Source: Puccinellia tenuiflora (Eukaryota > Streptophyta > Magnoliopsida > Poales > Poaceae). From it: a DNA stretch of 64,000 nt. This document shows, piece after piece, positions 35,365-45,437 of the stretch. The translations under genes and the position numbers were made by a program. The notes beneath the pieces are model-generated. The model had not been told where the DNA came from. It searched no databases and saw only the letters and a program-made list of their open reading frames with translations. The DNA lies in assembly GCA_012064385.1 (NCBI GenBank), contig QRDG01000813.1, positions 329,952-393,951 of the forward strand. Direction: 5' to 3'. Position 1 is the stretch's first letter. Each line of letters opens with the position of its first letter.

Positions 35365-35735
35365 GCTATTCTGTGGCGCACCAAAGTTTACGTGCGCCAC
35401 AGAATATATTCTGTGGCGCATCTCTGTAGGTGCGCCACAGAAATAATTTCCTTTTTGTGGCGCATATATAAGAGGTGCGCCACTGAAATGTGTTATTCTG
35501 TGGCGCACGAGTGTACATGCGCCACAGAAAACGTGTGGGCCCCACAACCCACGGCTGTATTGCATCCTACCACACCTTTTCTGTGGCGCATGGCTACGGA
35601 TGCGCCACAAACAATTTTAATTCTGTGGCGCAGCTGTACCTATGCGCCACAGAAATAAGGGTGGGCCCGGAACAAAAATTGAAGGAGCCATTTGTGTGGC
35701 GCATCCAGCGGCGTGCGCCACAGATGCGCCACAGA
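35365..35735. repeat. Left subterminal repeats of the CACTA element
   Basis: The unit tctgtggcgca alternates with its complement tgcgccacaga, spaced roughly 20-60 bp, giving a series of small inverted pairs. In this superfamily such repeats bind the transposase. The same unit reappears at 36915-37045, beyond the 170-bp array, so the array interrupts what was one subterminal region. Confidence 0.85.
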
Positions 35736-35778
35736 ACTCCTGTGCAGAAATTCAAAGTGTGGCAGCATATGAATTTTA

Positions 35779-36909
35779 GTATTATACCTACTAAAGGTGT
35801 ATATTCTTTCTTTAAAAATATTAACAAATATGTGTGTGTTCTTTCTTTAAATTTAACCAAAACTTTATTTTTTGAAAAGAAAAAAATATCATTAAAAAGA
35901 ATAACAAATATGTGTGTGTTCTTTCTTTAAATTTAACCAATTTTTTTTGTATTATACCTACTAAAGGTGTATATTCTTTCTTTAAAAATATTAACAAATA
36001 TGTGTGTGTTCTTTCTTTAAATTTAACCAAAACTTTATTTTTTGAAAAGAAAAAAATATCATTAAAAAGAATAACAAATATGTGTGTGTTCTTTCTTTAA
36101 ATTTAACCAATTTTTTTGTATTATACCTACTAAAGGTGTCTATTCTTTATTTAAAAATATTAACAAATATGTGTGTGTTCTTTCTTTAAATTTAACCAAA
36201 ACTTTATTTTTTGAAAAGAAAAAAATATCATTAAAAAGAATAACAAATATGTGTGTGTTCTTTCTTTAAATTTAACCAATTTTTTTTGTATTATACCTAC
36301 TAAAGGTGTATATTCTTTATTTAAAAATATTAACAAATATGTGTGTGTTCTTTCTTTAAATTTAACCAAAACTTTATTTTTTGAAAAGAAAAAATATCAT
36401 TAAAAAGAATAACAAATATGTGTGTGTTCTTTCTTTAAATTTAACCAATTTTTTTTGTATTATACCTACTAAAGGTGTATATTCTTTATTTAAAAATATT
36501 AACAAATATGTGTGTGTTCTTTCTTTAAATTTAACCAAAACTTTATTTTTTGAAAAGAAAAAAATATCATTAAAAAGAATAACAAATATGTGTGTGTTCT
36601 TTCTTTAAATTTAACCAATTTTTTTTGTATTATACCTACTAAAGGTGTATATTCTTTCTTTAAAAATATTAACAAATATGTGTGTGTTCTTTCTTTAAAT
36701 TTAACCAAAACTTTATTTTTTGAAAAGAAAAAAAATATCATTAAAAGAATAACAAATATGTGTGTGTTCTTTCTTTAAATTTAACCAATTTTTTTTGTAT
36801 TATACCTACTAAAAGTGTCTATTCTTTCTTTAAAAATATTAACAAATATGTGTGTGTTCTTTCTTTAAATTTAACCAAAACTTTATTTTTTGAAAAGAAA
36901 AAAAATATC
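35779..36909. repeat. 170-bp tandem repeat array inside the CACTA subterminal region
   Basis: The landmark attatacctac recurs at 35781, 35951, 36120, 36290, 36459, 36629 and 36799, a period of 169-170 bp and about 6.7 copies. Each monomer holds the block acaaatatgtgtgtgttc twice, about 80 bp apart, so it is itself an old dimer. It is very AT-rich with t runs. Apparent reading frames here are periodic artefacts. Confidence 0.93.
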
Positions 36910-36914
36910 GCGCA

Positions 36915-37045
36915 TTTCTGTGGCGCACTCCTCCAACAGTGCGCCACAGAATCCTTCCTTTCTGTGGCGCACCCTTCCCGCGGTGCGCCACAGAATCCTT
37001 CCTTTCTGTGGCGCACCCTTCCCGCGGTGCGCCACAGAATCCTAT
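36915..37045. repeat. Second block of left subterminal repeats (CACTA)
   Basis: Three inverted pairs of tctgtggcgca / gcgccacaga, the last two being near-identical 46-bp direct copies (acccttcccgcggtgcgcca). Confidence 0.85.
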
Positions 37046-38438
37046 CGCGCCCACTTACATGTGGGTCCGCCAACGCGCCTCCCTCACATCGCGAAAACGG
37101 CTAAGTCCCAAATTTTCGCGCGCTCTCGAGACGACCACCACCGCGTCCTCGCCGCCGGCAGCTCCCGCCCGCGCGCTCGACGACCACCGCACGTCCTCGC
37201 CGCCACTCCACCGCGCTCTACCTGCCCCGCCACTGACGGCCAGGAGCACCTCCACCGCCACGCCCGCACCGCCCCTGCCCGAACCGCACACTCGGCCCCC
37301 GCGTGGCGCCGCCGACGAAGACCTCCCACCCTCGCACCTCCCTTCCCTCCACACCGGCGACGACCTCTACACCGCGCTCGACAACCTCCCCTCCCTCCCC
37401 TCCCCGAGGTGCTTCCTTTCCCCCTCCTCCCTCCCCTACCGAACTGCTGCACCCAAGGTGTTTGTAGAAATTCCCCTACCGAACTGCTGTTAGTTGAGAT
37501 GAAAAATTGAGAAAAAAAAATGTTAGTGCATGCAGTAGATGTTTAGGTTAGTGCTAGGTGCTTGATATATGTTGTTATATGGAAAAATGCAGTAGATGTT
37601 TAGGTTAGTGCATAGTTGCTAGTTCTAGGTTAGTGCATAGTTTGCTTGCTGTTAGTGCTAGGTTAAGTGCTAGTGCTAGGTTAGTGCTAGTGCTAGGTTA
37701 GTGCTAGTGCTATTGGTATTTTTTTTGTTGCTTGCTACTGCCACTATGTTGCTTGCTTGCTCTAGTTGCTTGCTGCATAGTTGCTAATGCTCTAGTTGCT
37801 TGATGCATAGTTGCTAATGCTTTTCTTGTAAAAAAATTGCTACTTGCCACTATGTTAATTGCTATGGTGTACTACTGCCACTATGTTAATTGCTAAATCA
37901 TGGTTTTGTTAATTTATTGCAGCGCCACGAGGAGCACCTCCACCACGCCGATCTCGGACCCGAGCCTCCCTTCCCTACCCGAGGTAGTTCCTCTCTCCCT
38001 CGATGTGGATGTGGATGTGGTGATGTATATGTGCATGAGGATATGTGTCCACGACCATCGTGTCGTGGTTGTTGTGCTCCGACCATCGTGTCGTGGAGAT
38101 TGTTGTGGTTGTTTGTGCTCCGACCATCGTGTCGTGGAGATGCCGGCCGGAGATGTGGATTTTTTGTGAAATGCTTGCAGGTACCCCGAGAGGCCCTTGA
38201 GATTGCCGGAACGTTGATTAACTTCCGTTCCGGCAAATTCGGGTACTCCATATGTCCCTTTTTTAGCAAAGGTCATGCCGAAATTTTTCGTGAATTTTGG
38301 CATGACTCTGCTAAAAAAGGGACATATGGGGTATTGCGACTAATGCATGGGCCGGGGTATCCTAGTACTTAATTAATTGATTTTTTTCTTATATTTCTGT
38401 TGTACTAACTTTTTGTCTTTTTTTAATTAAGTGCAAAC
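37046..38438 (+). promoter_or_regulatory. 5' region of the CACTA gene: GC-rich leader, low-complexity stretch, hairpins
   Basis: 37050-37440 is C-rich with Pro/Ala/Arg-like frames that I do not call genes. 37520-37900 is built from gttagtgctag and gttgcttgct words. 38056-38140 has three copies of cgaccatcgtgtcgtgg. 38202-38238 and 38244-38332 are inverted repeats. Typical of a long CACTA leader with introns (a candidate acceptor ttgcag lies at 37917-37922 and a candidate gcag near 38180). The ATG of the gene is at 38439. Confidence 0.5.
38202..38332. repeat. Two adjacent inverted repeats; the larger forms a 40-bp hairpin stem
   Basis: Small pair: attgccggaacg (38202) with cgttccggcaaat (38226). 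Large pair: arm 38245-38286 starting actccatatgtccc, a loop of about 6 bases (ttcgtg), and arm 38293-38332 ending ggacatatggggt. About 36 of 40 positions can pair with few bulges. The size and loop are those of a small-RNA precursor. Confidence 0.75.
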
Positions 38439-41400
38439 ATGTCGGACTCCGCGGGACCTTCTAAGAAGATGAGCGTCGAAGAAATAGCTAGAGACGCCAA
38501 CAAGTCGTTCTGGGAAGCGTCCCAAGAGTTGGAGGAGGCCGCCGCCGCCGGAGCTGCTAGTGGCGACCGTGCTGACGATGAGCAAGACGCCCTGGAGGGC
38601 GACGACGCCGAAACCACCGATGGAGCTGCTAGTGGCGGCCATGAGGATGACACCACTGATGGCGGCGACCACACGGATGGTGGTGTCGACCCGACCGCTC
38701 CGAAGCAGAATAAGGAAAGGAGGGATAGGACACCTCAAGTGCTCGCCAACGTCACAGAACATTTCACCGAGGTCACGCCAAGTGGCCTACCAGTGGCGCC
38801 TAAGGCCACTGCCAAAGGGTACAGCATGCAACTAGGGTGCATCCTCCGGGAAAGCGTGTCCATCAACACGAAGGACATCAGAAGCACGGCCAATAAGGCT
38901 TTGCGCGACGTCCTCCTCCAGAAGCTTCACCAACGGTACACATTCCCGGAGCCGTTCAACAAAAAGGTGGACAGTTTAGCCATCTCAAAGATGAGCACCG
39001 CCTTGAGCAGCTGGAAACACCGGGTGAAGCGGAAGATTGAGAAGGGTCTCAGCTGGCAGGAGATAAAAGCCAAAGAGCCGATGCTCGACCAAGAAGAGTT
39101 CGAGGAATTCAAGTTGTTCTTAAGAACTGAGGAGGCTAAAAAATGGACCAAGTGGGGGAAGGACATGCGGGAGCAAAACATAGGTAACCACCGTTGTGGA
39201 AGCGGCGGTTACCGAGGAAAGAAGCCCATTTGGGACAAGGAGGATGCCGAGTATGCACGTCTCGGAAAAGAGAACCCGTGGGAAAAAATCACGGACGAGC
39301 AGACGAGGTTCTTTGTCCGGTCCCGCTACTATCTGGACATGACCACGGGGAATTTGTTACCGACGATACCGCCGTGAAGGATTTTGAGAAGTATCTGGTA
39401 AGGAATTTAATTACCGTGGATATCTCAAAGTCCATTGCGTTGATCTAGTTAGATAACGAAGGCAAATAAATTAATGCCTAATTTGTCTGCAGGAGGCAGA
39501 GTTGAAGGCTGACGCTGAGGCCGGCGGCCCGTCGTCCCAGGGGTCGACAGAGCCGTGGGACACGACTTTCAACAGGGCGACGAACGCCTACAAGGGTAGG
39601 CCCCTGTCGATGCCGCCGACGTCAGCTGGCCGTGTGTCCGGCTTCGGTACGAGCATGAAGTTCATCAACTACTACCACTCGGACGCCGAGACGAAAAAGG
39701 AGAGGAGGAGGCCAAGTAAGGATAAAGCCGAGGTTGTGGAGCTAAGAAAAAAGGTGGAGACACTGGAGAATCAAAAAGTGGACTCCACCACGGTTGAGCG
39801 GTTAGTGGACGAGAGGCTGAAAAGTTTCTTACCCCCTGGGTTGGTGGAGGGGTTAGCTGCTTGGAATGCGGCTGGTCGACAGGGGCCGATATACGTGCCC
39901 AGCGTCAGCGGCAGCAACTCCATGAACCAAAACGTGTCGCCGGACCTGACGACCCCACAGCCCAACGCAACGACGCCCCTACCGCGAAAGATATCGAGCC
40001 GCAGCCGGCGGCGGCTGTTCTTCATAATGCAACCGAGCGGCCGGAGAATGATAGGAAGGCCGCCGGCACCGACGCCCTTGTCTCGACAGTTGCCGAGCTC
40101 GACGCCATCACCCAGGTAACTAATTAGTTAGTCCGCAGAATCTTCTATAACTATGCCTATGATGACTGCCATCTCATGATGTCCAACATGTTTTGACTCA
40201 GGACATGCCTTGCATACTACTGCATAGGTTGGTGCCCGGCGGCGAGTTGAAGGACTGTGCTCAGGGCACTGTCGTACAACCAATGAGCCGCGATATGCAC
40301 CACAGTAAAATGGACGAGGACGTGATGAGGGTCAGGTTGGTTACGATAGTGCCTGAGTTTCGCGACGTCGAGCCCCCCATTCAACCTCCGGGAGCCGACG
40401 AGGAACACATGGTCCTTAAAGATTGCATCAAGTGGCCGATGACATGGCCGAAGACCCAGATTCGTCTTGGGACTGGACTTCTAGGGTTAAGGCGCAGCAC
40501 CGGCGCCACCCTCGAGGCCCCCGATCGTTCGGCCCTCGAGGCCCCCGATCGTTCGGCCCTCCTCGAAGCCTGCAGCCATCACCGCCACCCAGAAGGAACC
40601 GACGGTCGTCGCCACCAGCAGTCGCCACCAAAAACTGTTGGGAGCGCCTGTACCGCAACCATCCAAAGGCGCTGCCAATGCACCTCAACTTGGTGCCAAC
40701 GACGATGATGGTGATAATGTCGACGTCGAGGGCTACCTCAACACTGGTGCCAGCATGGACATGTACATGCCTCCTGTGGATGAAGAACCCTTCCGCGCTC
40801 AAGGCGATCAAGCTGCTCGTCCCAGTACATGCACGCAGCGCCTGGACTTCCAGGGTTTATCTCAAGACACGCCTCCGGAGGCCGGCGATCAACCTCCACG
40901 CAAATTACCGTCTACCATTTTCAGCCCTGGTACACTACGTAAGACGGTTTTCCCGGAGTCCGCACCCCAACCACCCTCACCATCCCGGAGATGAAGAAGA
41001 AGAACAAGAACAAGAAGAGAAAGAGGGGGCCAGGCGTCTCTACGAGCCAGCCAGCTCCTAAGACTATCCGGGGTCATGAAGACACGGTATCACCCCGTGC
41101 GATTGTTGGCTTGACCCGGGTTCATGAAGCTGGTAAAGCGATACTGCCTCCGGAGCTACTCTGCCTCGCACGTGGATCCATGCACGCTTTGCATGAATCT
41201 GTCTTGGTGCTAGAGCGCCTCCTTATTCAAGACAAGGACCCAAATTACCCGGTGTTCACGGTCAGGGTGCCAATGGACTTGGACTTCATCTGTGATGCCC
41301 CCGCGAATCCGTTCTTCATCGCGTACGAGGACGTCTTCAATCTCTTTCACTCTAGACGGCTGGACTATAACTTGGTCCGCCTATACGCGCTTGATATGTC

Positions 41401-42450
41401 GATGAAGACCAAGAGAGATAATACCCAGTCCGTCGCGGTAGCGGATCCCTACTATATGCGTGACTGCCAGCTGTGGAAGGATCAGCGACACGGACCAAGG
41501 CGATAGAGTACCTCCGGAGTTTCATGCTGACCAACAAGAGGAAGAACAACATTCTTCTGCCTTTCTTTCCCGAGTAAGTACACATCCGCTCGCTGCCGTC
41601 GTAACTTATGCTTTCTTGTAGATTTGTTTCATTGCTGATCCTTTCCAACATTTCGTTTCAATTGTGTTGAGCAGGAACAAGTACTGCACACTCGTCGTCC
41701 TGAACCGAGGTGGTCCAGTGCCACTTATCTCGACTCGGGGAGTTTGGATATGAAGAAAGACTACACCAAGTTAAAGGGTGTTCTTGATGAGGCTCTCGAG
41801 GGCTACGCCAAAAAGGGAGGCCCCTTCGAAAAGAAGCAACAAGTTTTGAGCAATGACGGCACACACCGGTTCAAGCATGTGACCGAGTTCTGCTGCATCA
41901 AGCAGAAGTCTGGCAGCGTGAAGGAGGCCTTCTACGCCCTCCATCACCTTAAAGGGTTTGTCCGGGATGCTGAGAAATTGAAGTTGCCATCTAGCCTCCA
42001 AGAATGGACCAAATGTGCGGGGGCGATCACCGATGCCGATCTTAGAGAAGACTTCCATCGCATCCAGGTGCAGTTATCACGAATCATCGTCGAAGATGTC
42101 ACCAATCATCGGGGGTCCTTACACAACATCAGAGGTAGCAATAAGTGCTTCTTTGTTTTCTTTATTATAGACTTGTCCACTTAGATTTGTATTATTAATC
42201 AATCTATTTATATCCCAATCCATCTACAGGGTTGCCTAAGAGGGAGATCGAAGAAATCCTAGAGGCTCAGTTGGACACCAGGACATGGACGACGAAAGAG
42301 GGCTGCAAACCGTTACCCCGGCACCGACAAAGAAGATGGATCCATGATCGTCCTCCCCGCTCTTCCTCACCATCATCACGGATCATAGTTAGGCGGTGTG
42401 ACCTATTCCTTGTAATGTGTAAAACGATGTTAAAAATTCGGCACTTGTAA
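38439..42450 (+). pseudogene. CACTA ORF2-type gene (Ptta/En-Spm region plus degenerate Ulp1-like region)
   Basis: Proposed exons: 38439-39397, 39493-40115, 40202-41573, 41675-42134 and 42230-42450, all with GT-AG introns. Exon 1 (MSDSAGPSKKMSVEE) carries an acidic head and a plant En/Spm-type transposon block (TANKALRD, WKHRVKRKI, FVRSRYYLD). Exon 2 holds a coiled-coil (ELRKKVETLEN). Exon 3 holds the DMPCILLHRLVPGG...IKWP block, an acidic linker and VHEAGKAILPPE. Exons 4-5 resemble the C-terminal Ulp1-protease-like part (YLDSGSLDMKKDYTKLKGVL, GSVKEAFYALHHLKGF). Frame breaks occur near 39350 (one g short), 39960, 40450-40640, 40985, 41490 and 41715. The usual protease His and Cys positions are not conserved. 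The exact role of ORF2 in transposition is unknown to me. Confidence 0.68.
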
Positions 42451-42623
42451 TTATTGTGTGACACGATGAACTTTTGGATCGTACTTGTGTAAAAATTGTG
42501 TATCTCGGCTCTAAGTAATGTGATATACCTGTATTTTCTGTTTCCTGTAATATACCTGTATTTTCTGTAATATACCGGTATTTGTACAGCAGGCAGCAGA
42601 AAACTGAAAATACATTTAAATTA
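42451..42623. other. 3' non-coding end of the CACTA gene
   Basis: AT-rich, with three copies of taatatacctgtattttctg-like words (42519-42585). This is presumably the 3' untranslated region. I see no gene. Confidence 0.5.
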
Positions 42624-42857
42624 TTCTGTGGCGCATCTTTTTATTTTCTGTGGCGCATATAGTTCTGTGGCGCATTGGTGGATGATGCGCCACAGAAATA
42701 TTTCTGTGGCGCACTTTTCCTCGTGCGCCACAGAATCTCGGTATTTCTGTGGCGCACTGTGGGGATGCGCCACAGAAATACATTTTAGTGGCGAGACTTC
42801 TGTGGCGCATCCCCCCCATTTCCTGGATGCGCCACAGAAATCCAATAATGGTGCGCC
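42624..42857. repeat. Right subterminal repeats of the CACTA element
   Basis: About ten copies of tctgtggcgca and its complement precede the right terminus, which mirrors the left end. Confidence 0.85.
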
Positions 42858-42885
42858 ACTAATGACCATTTCCCTAGTAGTGCAC

Positions 42886-44550
42886 CAACAACATGGCAGA
42901 GTATGAGGCTTTGCTACATGGCCTGCGTTTGGCCAAGGAGATGAACATCAAGCGTATCAGGTGCTTTGGAGACTCGGATCTCGTAGCTCAGCAGTATCTG
43001 AACTTGGGACTCGAAGGATGCAAACATGGCAGCTTATAGAAGAGCAGTGAACAGATAGCCGGGTTCCTTTGCTGGTTATCAAGTGGAGCAGATTGACAGA
43101 CCAGAACGAAGCCGCTGATGCGTTATCACGACTCGGCTCTCGTCGGGAGAGAAAGTACCAACCAAATGTGTTCTTAGATGAACTCACCACCCTTCAGTCA
43201 AGTTGCCCACAGAGGAGGAGGGTAGCCTTTCCAGACACCGAGTCGGCACTTGTTGCAGCAGTACGAGCAATCCCAACAGGACAAAGCCCTACTTAGCCTA
43301 TCTCCTGCGGGGTGAACTCCCAAGGATGAGGTCAAGCGAAAGCAACTCATCAGGCGATGCAAGTCCATACAGTCATTATATGGCGAGTTATATAGAAGAG
43401 CGTTACTGGAGTCTACCAGAGATGTGTGTCTCCAGAAGGAGGGCAAACAATATTACAAGAGATTCATGCAGGAGATTGTGGTCATCATGCATCCACTAGA
43501 TCCTTGGTGTCAAAAGCTTTCAGACACGGGTTCTTTTGGTTGAACAGCACATTTAGATGCAGAGAAGGATAGTTCGAGTCTGTGATGGATGTCAAAGGTA
43601 CGCAAGGCAAGACCACGTTGCCAGCTCAAGAACTCAGAACATCCCTATCACTTGGCCATTTGCAGTTTGGGGGCTCGACATGGTGGGGCCTTTCTCAAAG
43701 TCGCCTTGTCAGAAGACCCATCTGCTAGTGCAGTTGACAAGTTCACCAAGTGGGTGGAAGTGGAACCCTCAGCAGAGTCGACGGTGCATCACTGTGAGAT
43801 TCTTCAAGAAAGATCCACAACGTTTTGGATACCTCTAGCATCATTACAGACAATGTAACAACTTATCAGGTGGGAGAGATGCCAATTTTTGCGGTGAGAA
43901 CAACATCAGACTCGAACCTAGCCTCAGTGGCACATCCACAGTCCATGGACAAGCAGAGAGGGCAAATCAGGAGTTGCTGAAGGGAATTAAGCCTCGGCTC
44001 CGAGTCCCTCTGCTAAGAGCCCGCCGGGTTGGGTTTAGGAGTTTCCAGCAGTGCTTGGAGCATCAGGACGACTCCTAACAGATCTACTGGCTTCACGCCT
44101 TTCTTCATGGTGTAATGGAGCAGAAGCTGTCTTGCCAAGCGCTTGTTGCATGACTCGCCACGAGTCCCAATTATGTGGAGACAGAAACGAACTCGCCCGC
44201 CAGGACTCGGTTCGACGCACTTGAGGAAGCAAGGGAGCTAGCCTTGAGAGATCAGCAGTTTATCAGCAGGACCTGCGGCGATATCACGCACGCAGAGTCA
44301 AACCGGACTTTCCAGGAAGGAGACTTAGTGCTTCGCCTTGTCCAGAGTAAGGAAGGGATGCACAAGTTATCCACCATGGGAAGGACCGTTCGTCATAAGC
44401 AAGAATCTGAACAACGGATCGTACTATCTAATGGATGTGCGAGAGCCGGCAAGTGTAGGCAAAGGAGCTGACACAGCTCATACTCTAGATCCTTATGCAG
44501 AGGCAAAGAGGCCTTGGAACATAGCTCAGCTACGTCCTTATTATACTTAA
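42886..44550 (+). pseudogene. pol: Tat pol, copy C, second half (RNase H end, integrase), riddled with one-base indels
   Basis: It resumes at caacaacatggc after the CACTA duplication and runs to RPYYT-stop at 44550. Compared with copies A and B there is an indel roughly every 30-60 bases, mainly loss of one base in a double or triple (cagcagtatctgaac for cagcaagtatctggaac). No long frame survives. The first half of the same gene is clean. The damage therefore stops at the CACTA border and at the N join, which points to poor sequence rather than decay. Confidence 0.85.
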
Positions 44551-45052
44551 GTTGTAATAGATTCATGAGTTGAAAGGCAATGAGCCCAGTGAGCCATGCC
44601 TAGATGTAATCGAATTATTATGATCAAATGAAATAAAGCCGGCTTTTGTGAACATGAGTCCTTTAGTCGAGTCACCCAGTGAGTGCGCTTTGTTCTTTAA
44701 ATTTTGATCATCAGGTTCTTGGGGGCTTGCTTTTCAGTGAAAAAAGNCGAGAGCCGGCAAGTGTAGGCAAAGGAGCTGACACAGCTCATACTCTAGATCC
44801 TTATGCAGAGGCAAAGAGGCCTTGGAACATAGCTCAGCTACGTCCTTATTATACTTAAGTTGTAATAGATTCATGAGTTGAAAGGCAATGAGCCCAGTGA
44901 GCCATGCCTAGATGTAATCGAATTATTATGATCAAATGAAATAAAGACGGCTTTTGCGAACATGAGTCCTTTAGTCGAGTCACCCAGTGAGTGCGCTTTG
45001 TTCTTTAATTTTGATCATCAGGTTCTTGGGGCTTGCTTTTCAGTGAAAAAAG
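44440..45052 (+). other. N at 44747 flanked by duplicated sequence (probable contig join)
   Basis: 44440-44746 and 44748-45052 are the same segment, from cgagagccggc to gtgaaaaaag, with a few one-base run-length differences (ttaaatttt/ttaatttt, ggggg/gggg). As at 19659, two overlapping contig ends seem to have been placed in series. Confidence 0.9.
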
Positions 45053-45437
45053 TTAAGCTTAAACTCTTGGACCCGGCACAGTAGCCCAAATTTCCTAGTT
45101 TTCTCGCTGGTAAGTCAGATGCATCCTGCACAATATGGTTTATCTACAGGCATGACTTGTTTCTCTCTCTTATGGATCCTAAGGAACATATGAGTTAAGA
45201 ACCTGTCAGCACAAACTGTAAGAGAAGTCATGCAGGGCCTACTTATTCATCAGTGAAAAACTAGACGGGTTATAAGAACCAAGCCGATTGGCACAACTTT
45301 CAAATAGCTAGACAAGCTCAGTTGTTTAAAGGCACCAGTAGTGCATCATTCAAACAAGCTAAACAAGCTCAATAGTTTAAAAGCACCCGTAGTGCATAAT
45401 TACAAAGTCTCAATGGTAACACAGCATTACATAGCAC
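45053..45437. other. Non-coding region before the convergent antisense gene (copy C)
   Basis: Equivalent to 20280-20674 in copy B and nearly identical to it. Two short repeats of agcacc(a/c)gtagtgcat are seen. No gene. Confidence 0.6.

Larger units (their letters stand above)
35335..42882 (+). mobile_element. CACTA (En/Spm) DNA transposon inserted in pol of copy C
   Basis: It is 7548 bp, with terminal inverted repeats cactactaggaaa (left) and tttccctagtagtg (right, inverted) and a 3-bp duplication. Subterminal repeats tctgtggcgca, in both orientations, occur about twenty times on the left (35370-37045) and about ten times on the right (42624-42857). The interior holds a 170-bp tandem array, a hairpin, and a five-exon broken ORF2-type gene. 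There is no TNP2-type transposase, so it is non-autonomous. Confidence 0.94.

Noticed and set aside
35779..36909. Regular repeats that could suggest a CRISPR array
   Set aside because: Units are tandem 170-bp copies without unique spacers, in a eukaryotic transposon.
35821..37104. Several open frames of 60-110 codons on both strands
   Set aside because: They are the same frame repeated with the 170-bp period and contain no domain; artefacts of the tandem array.
36890..37510. Pro/Ala/Arg-rich frames in the CACTA leader
   Set aside because: Overlapping frames on both strands in a GC-rich stretch, with no recognisable domain and no start context.
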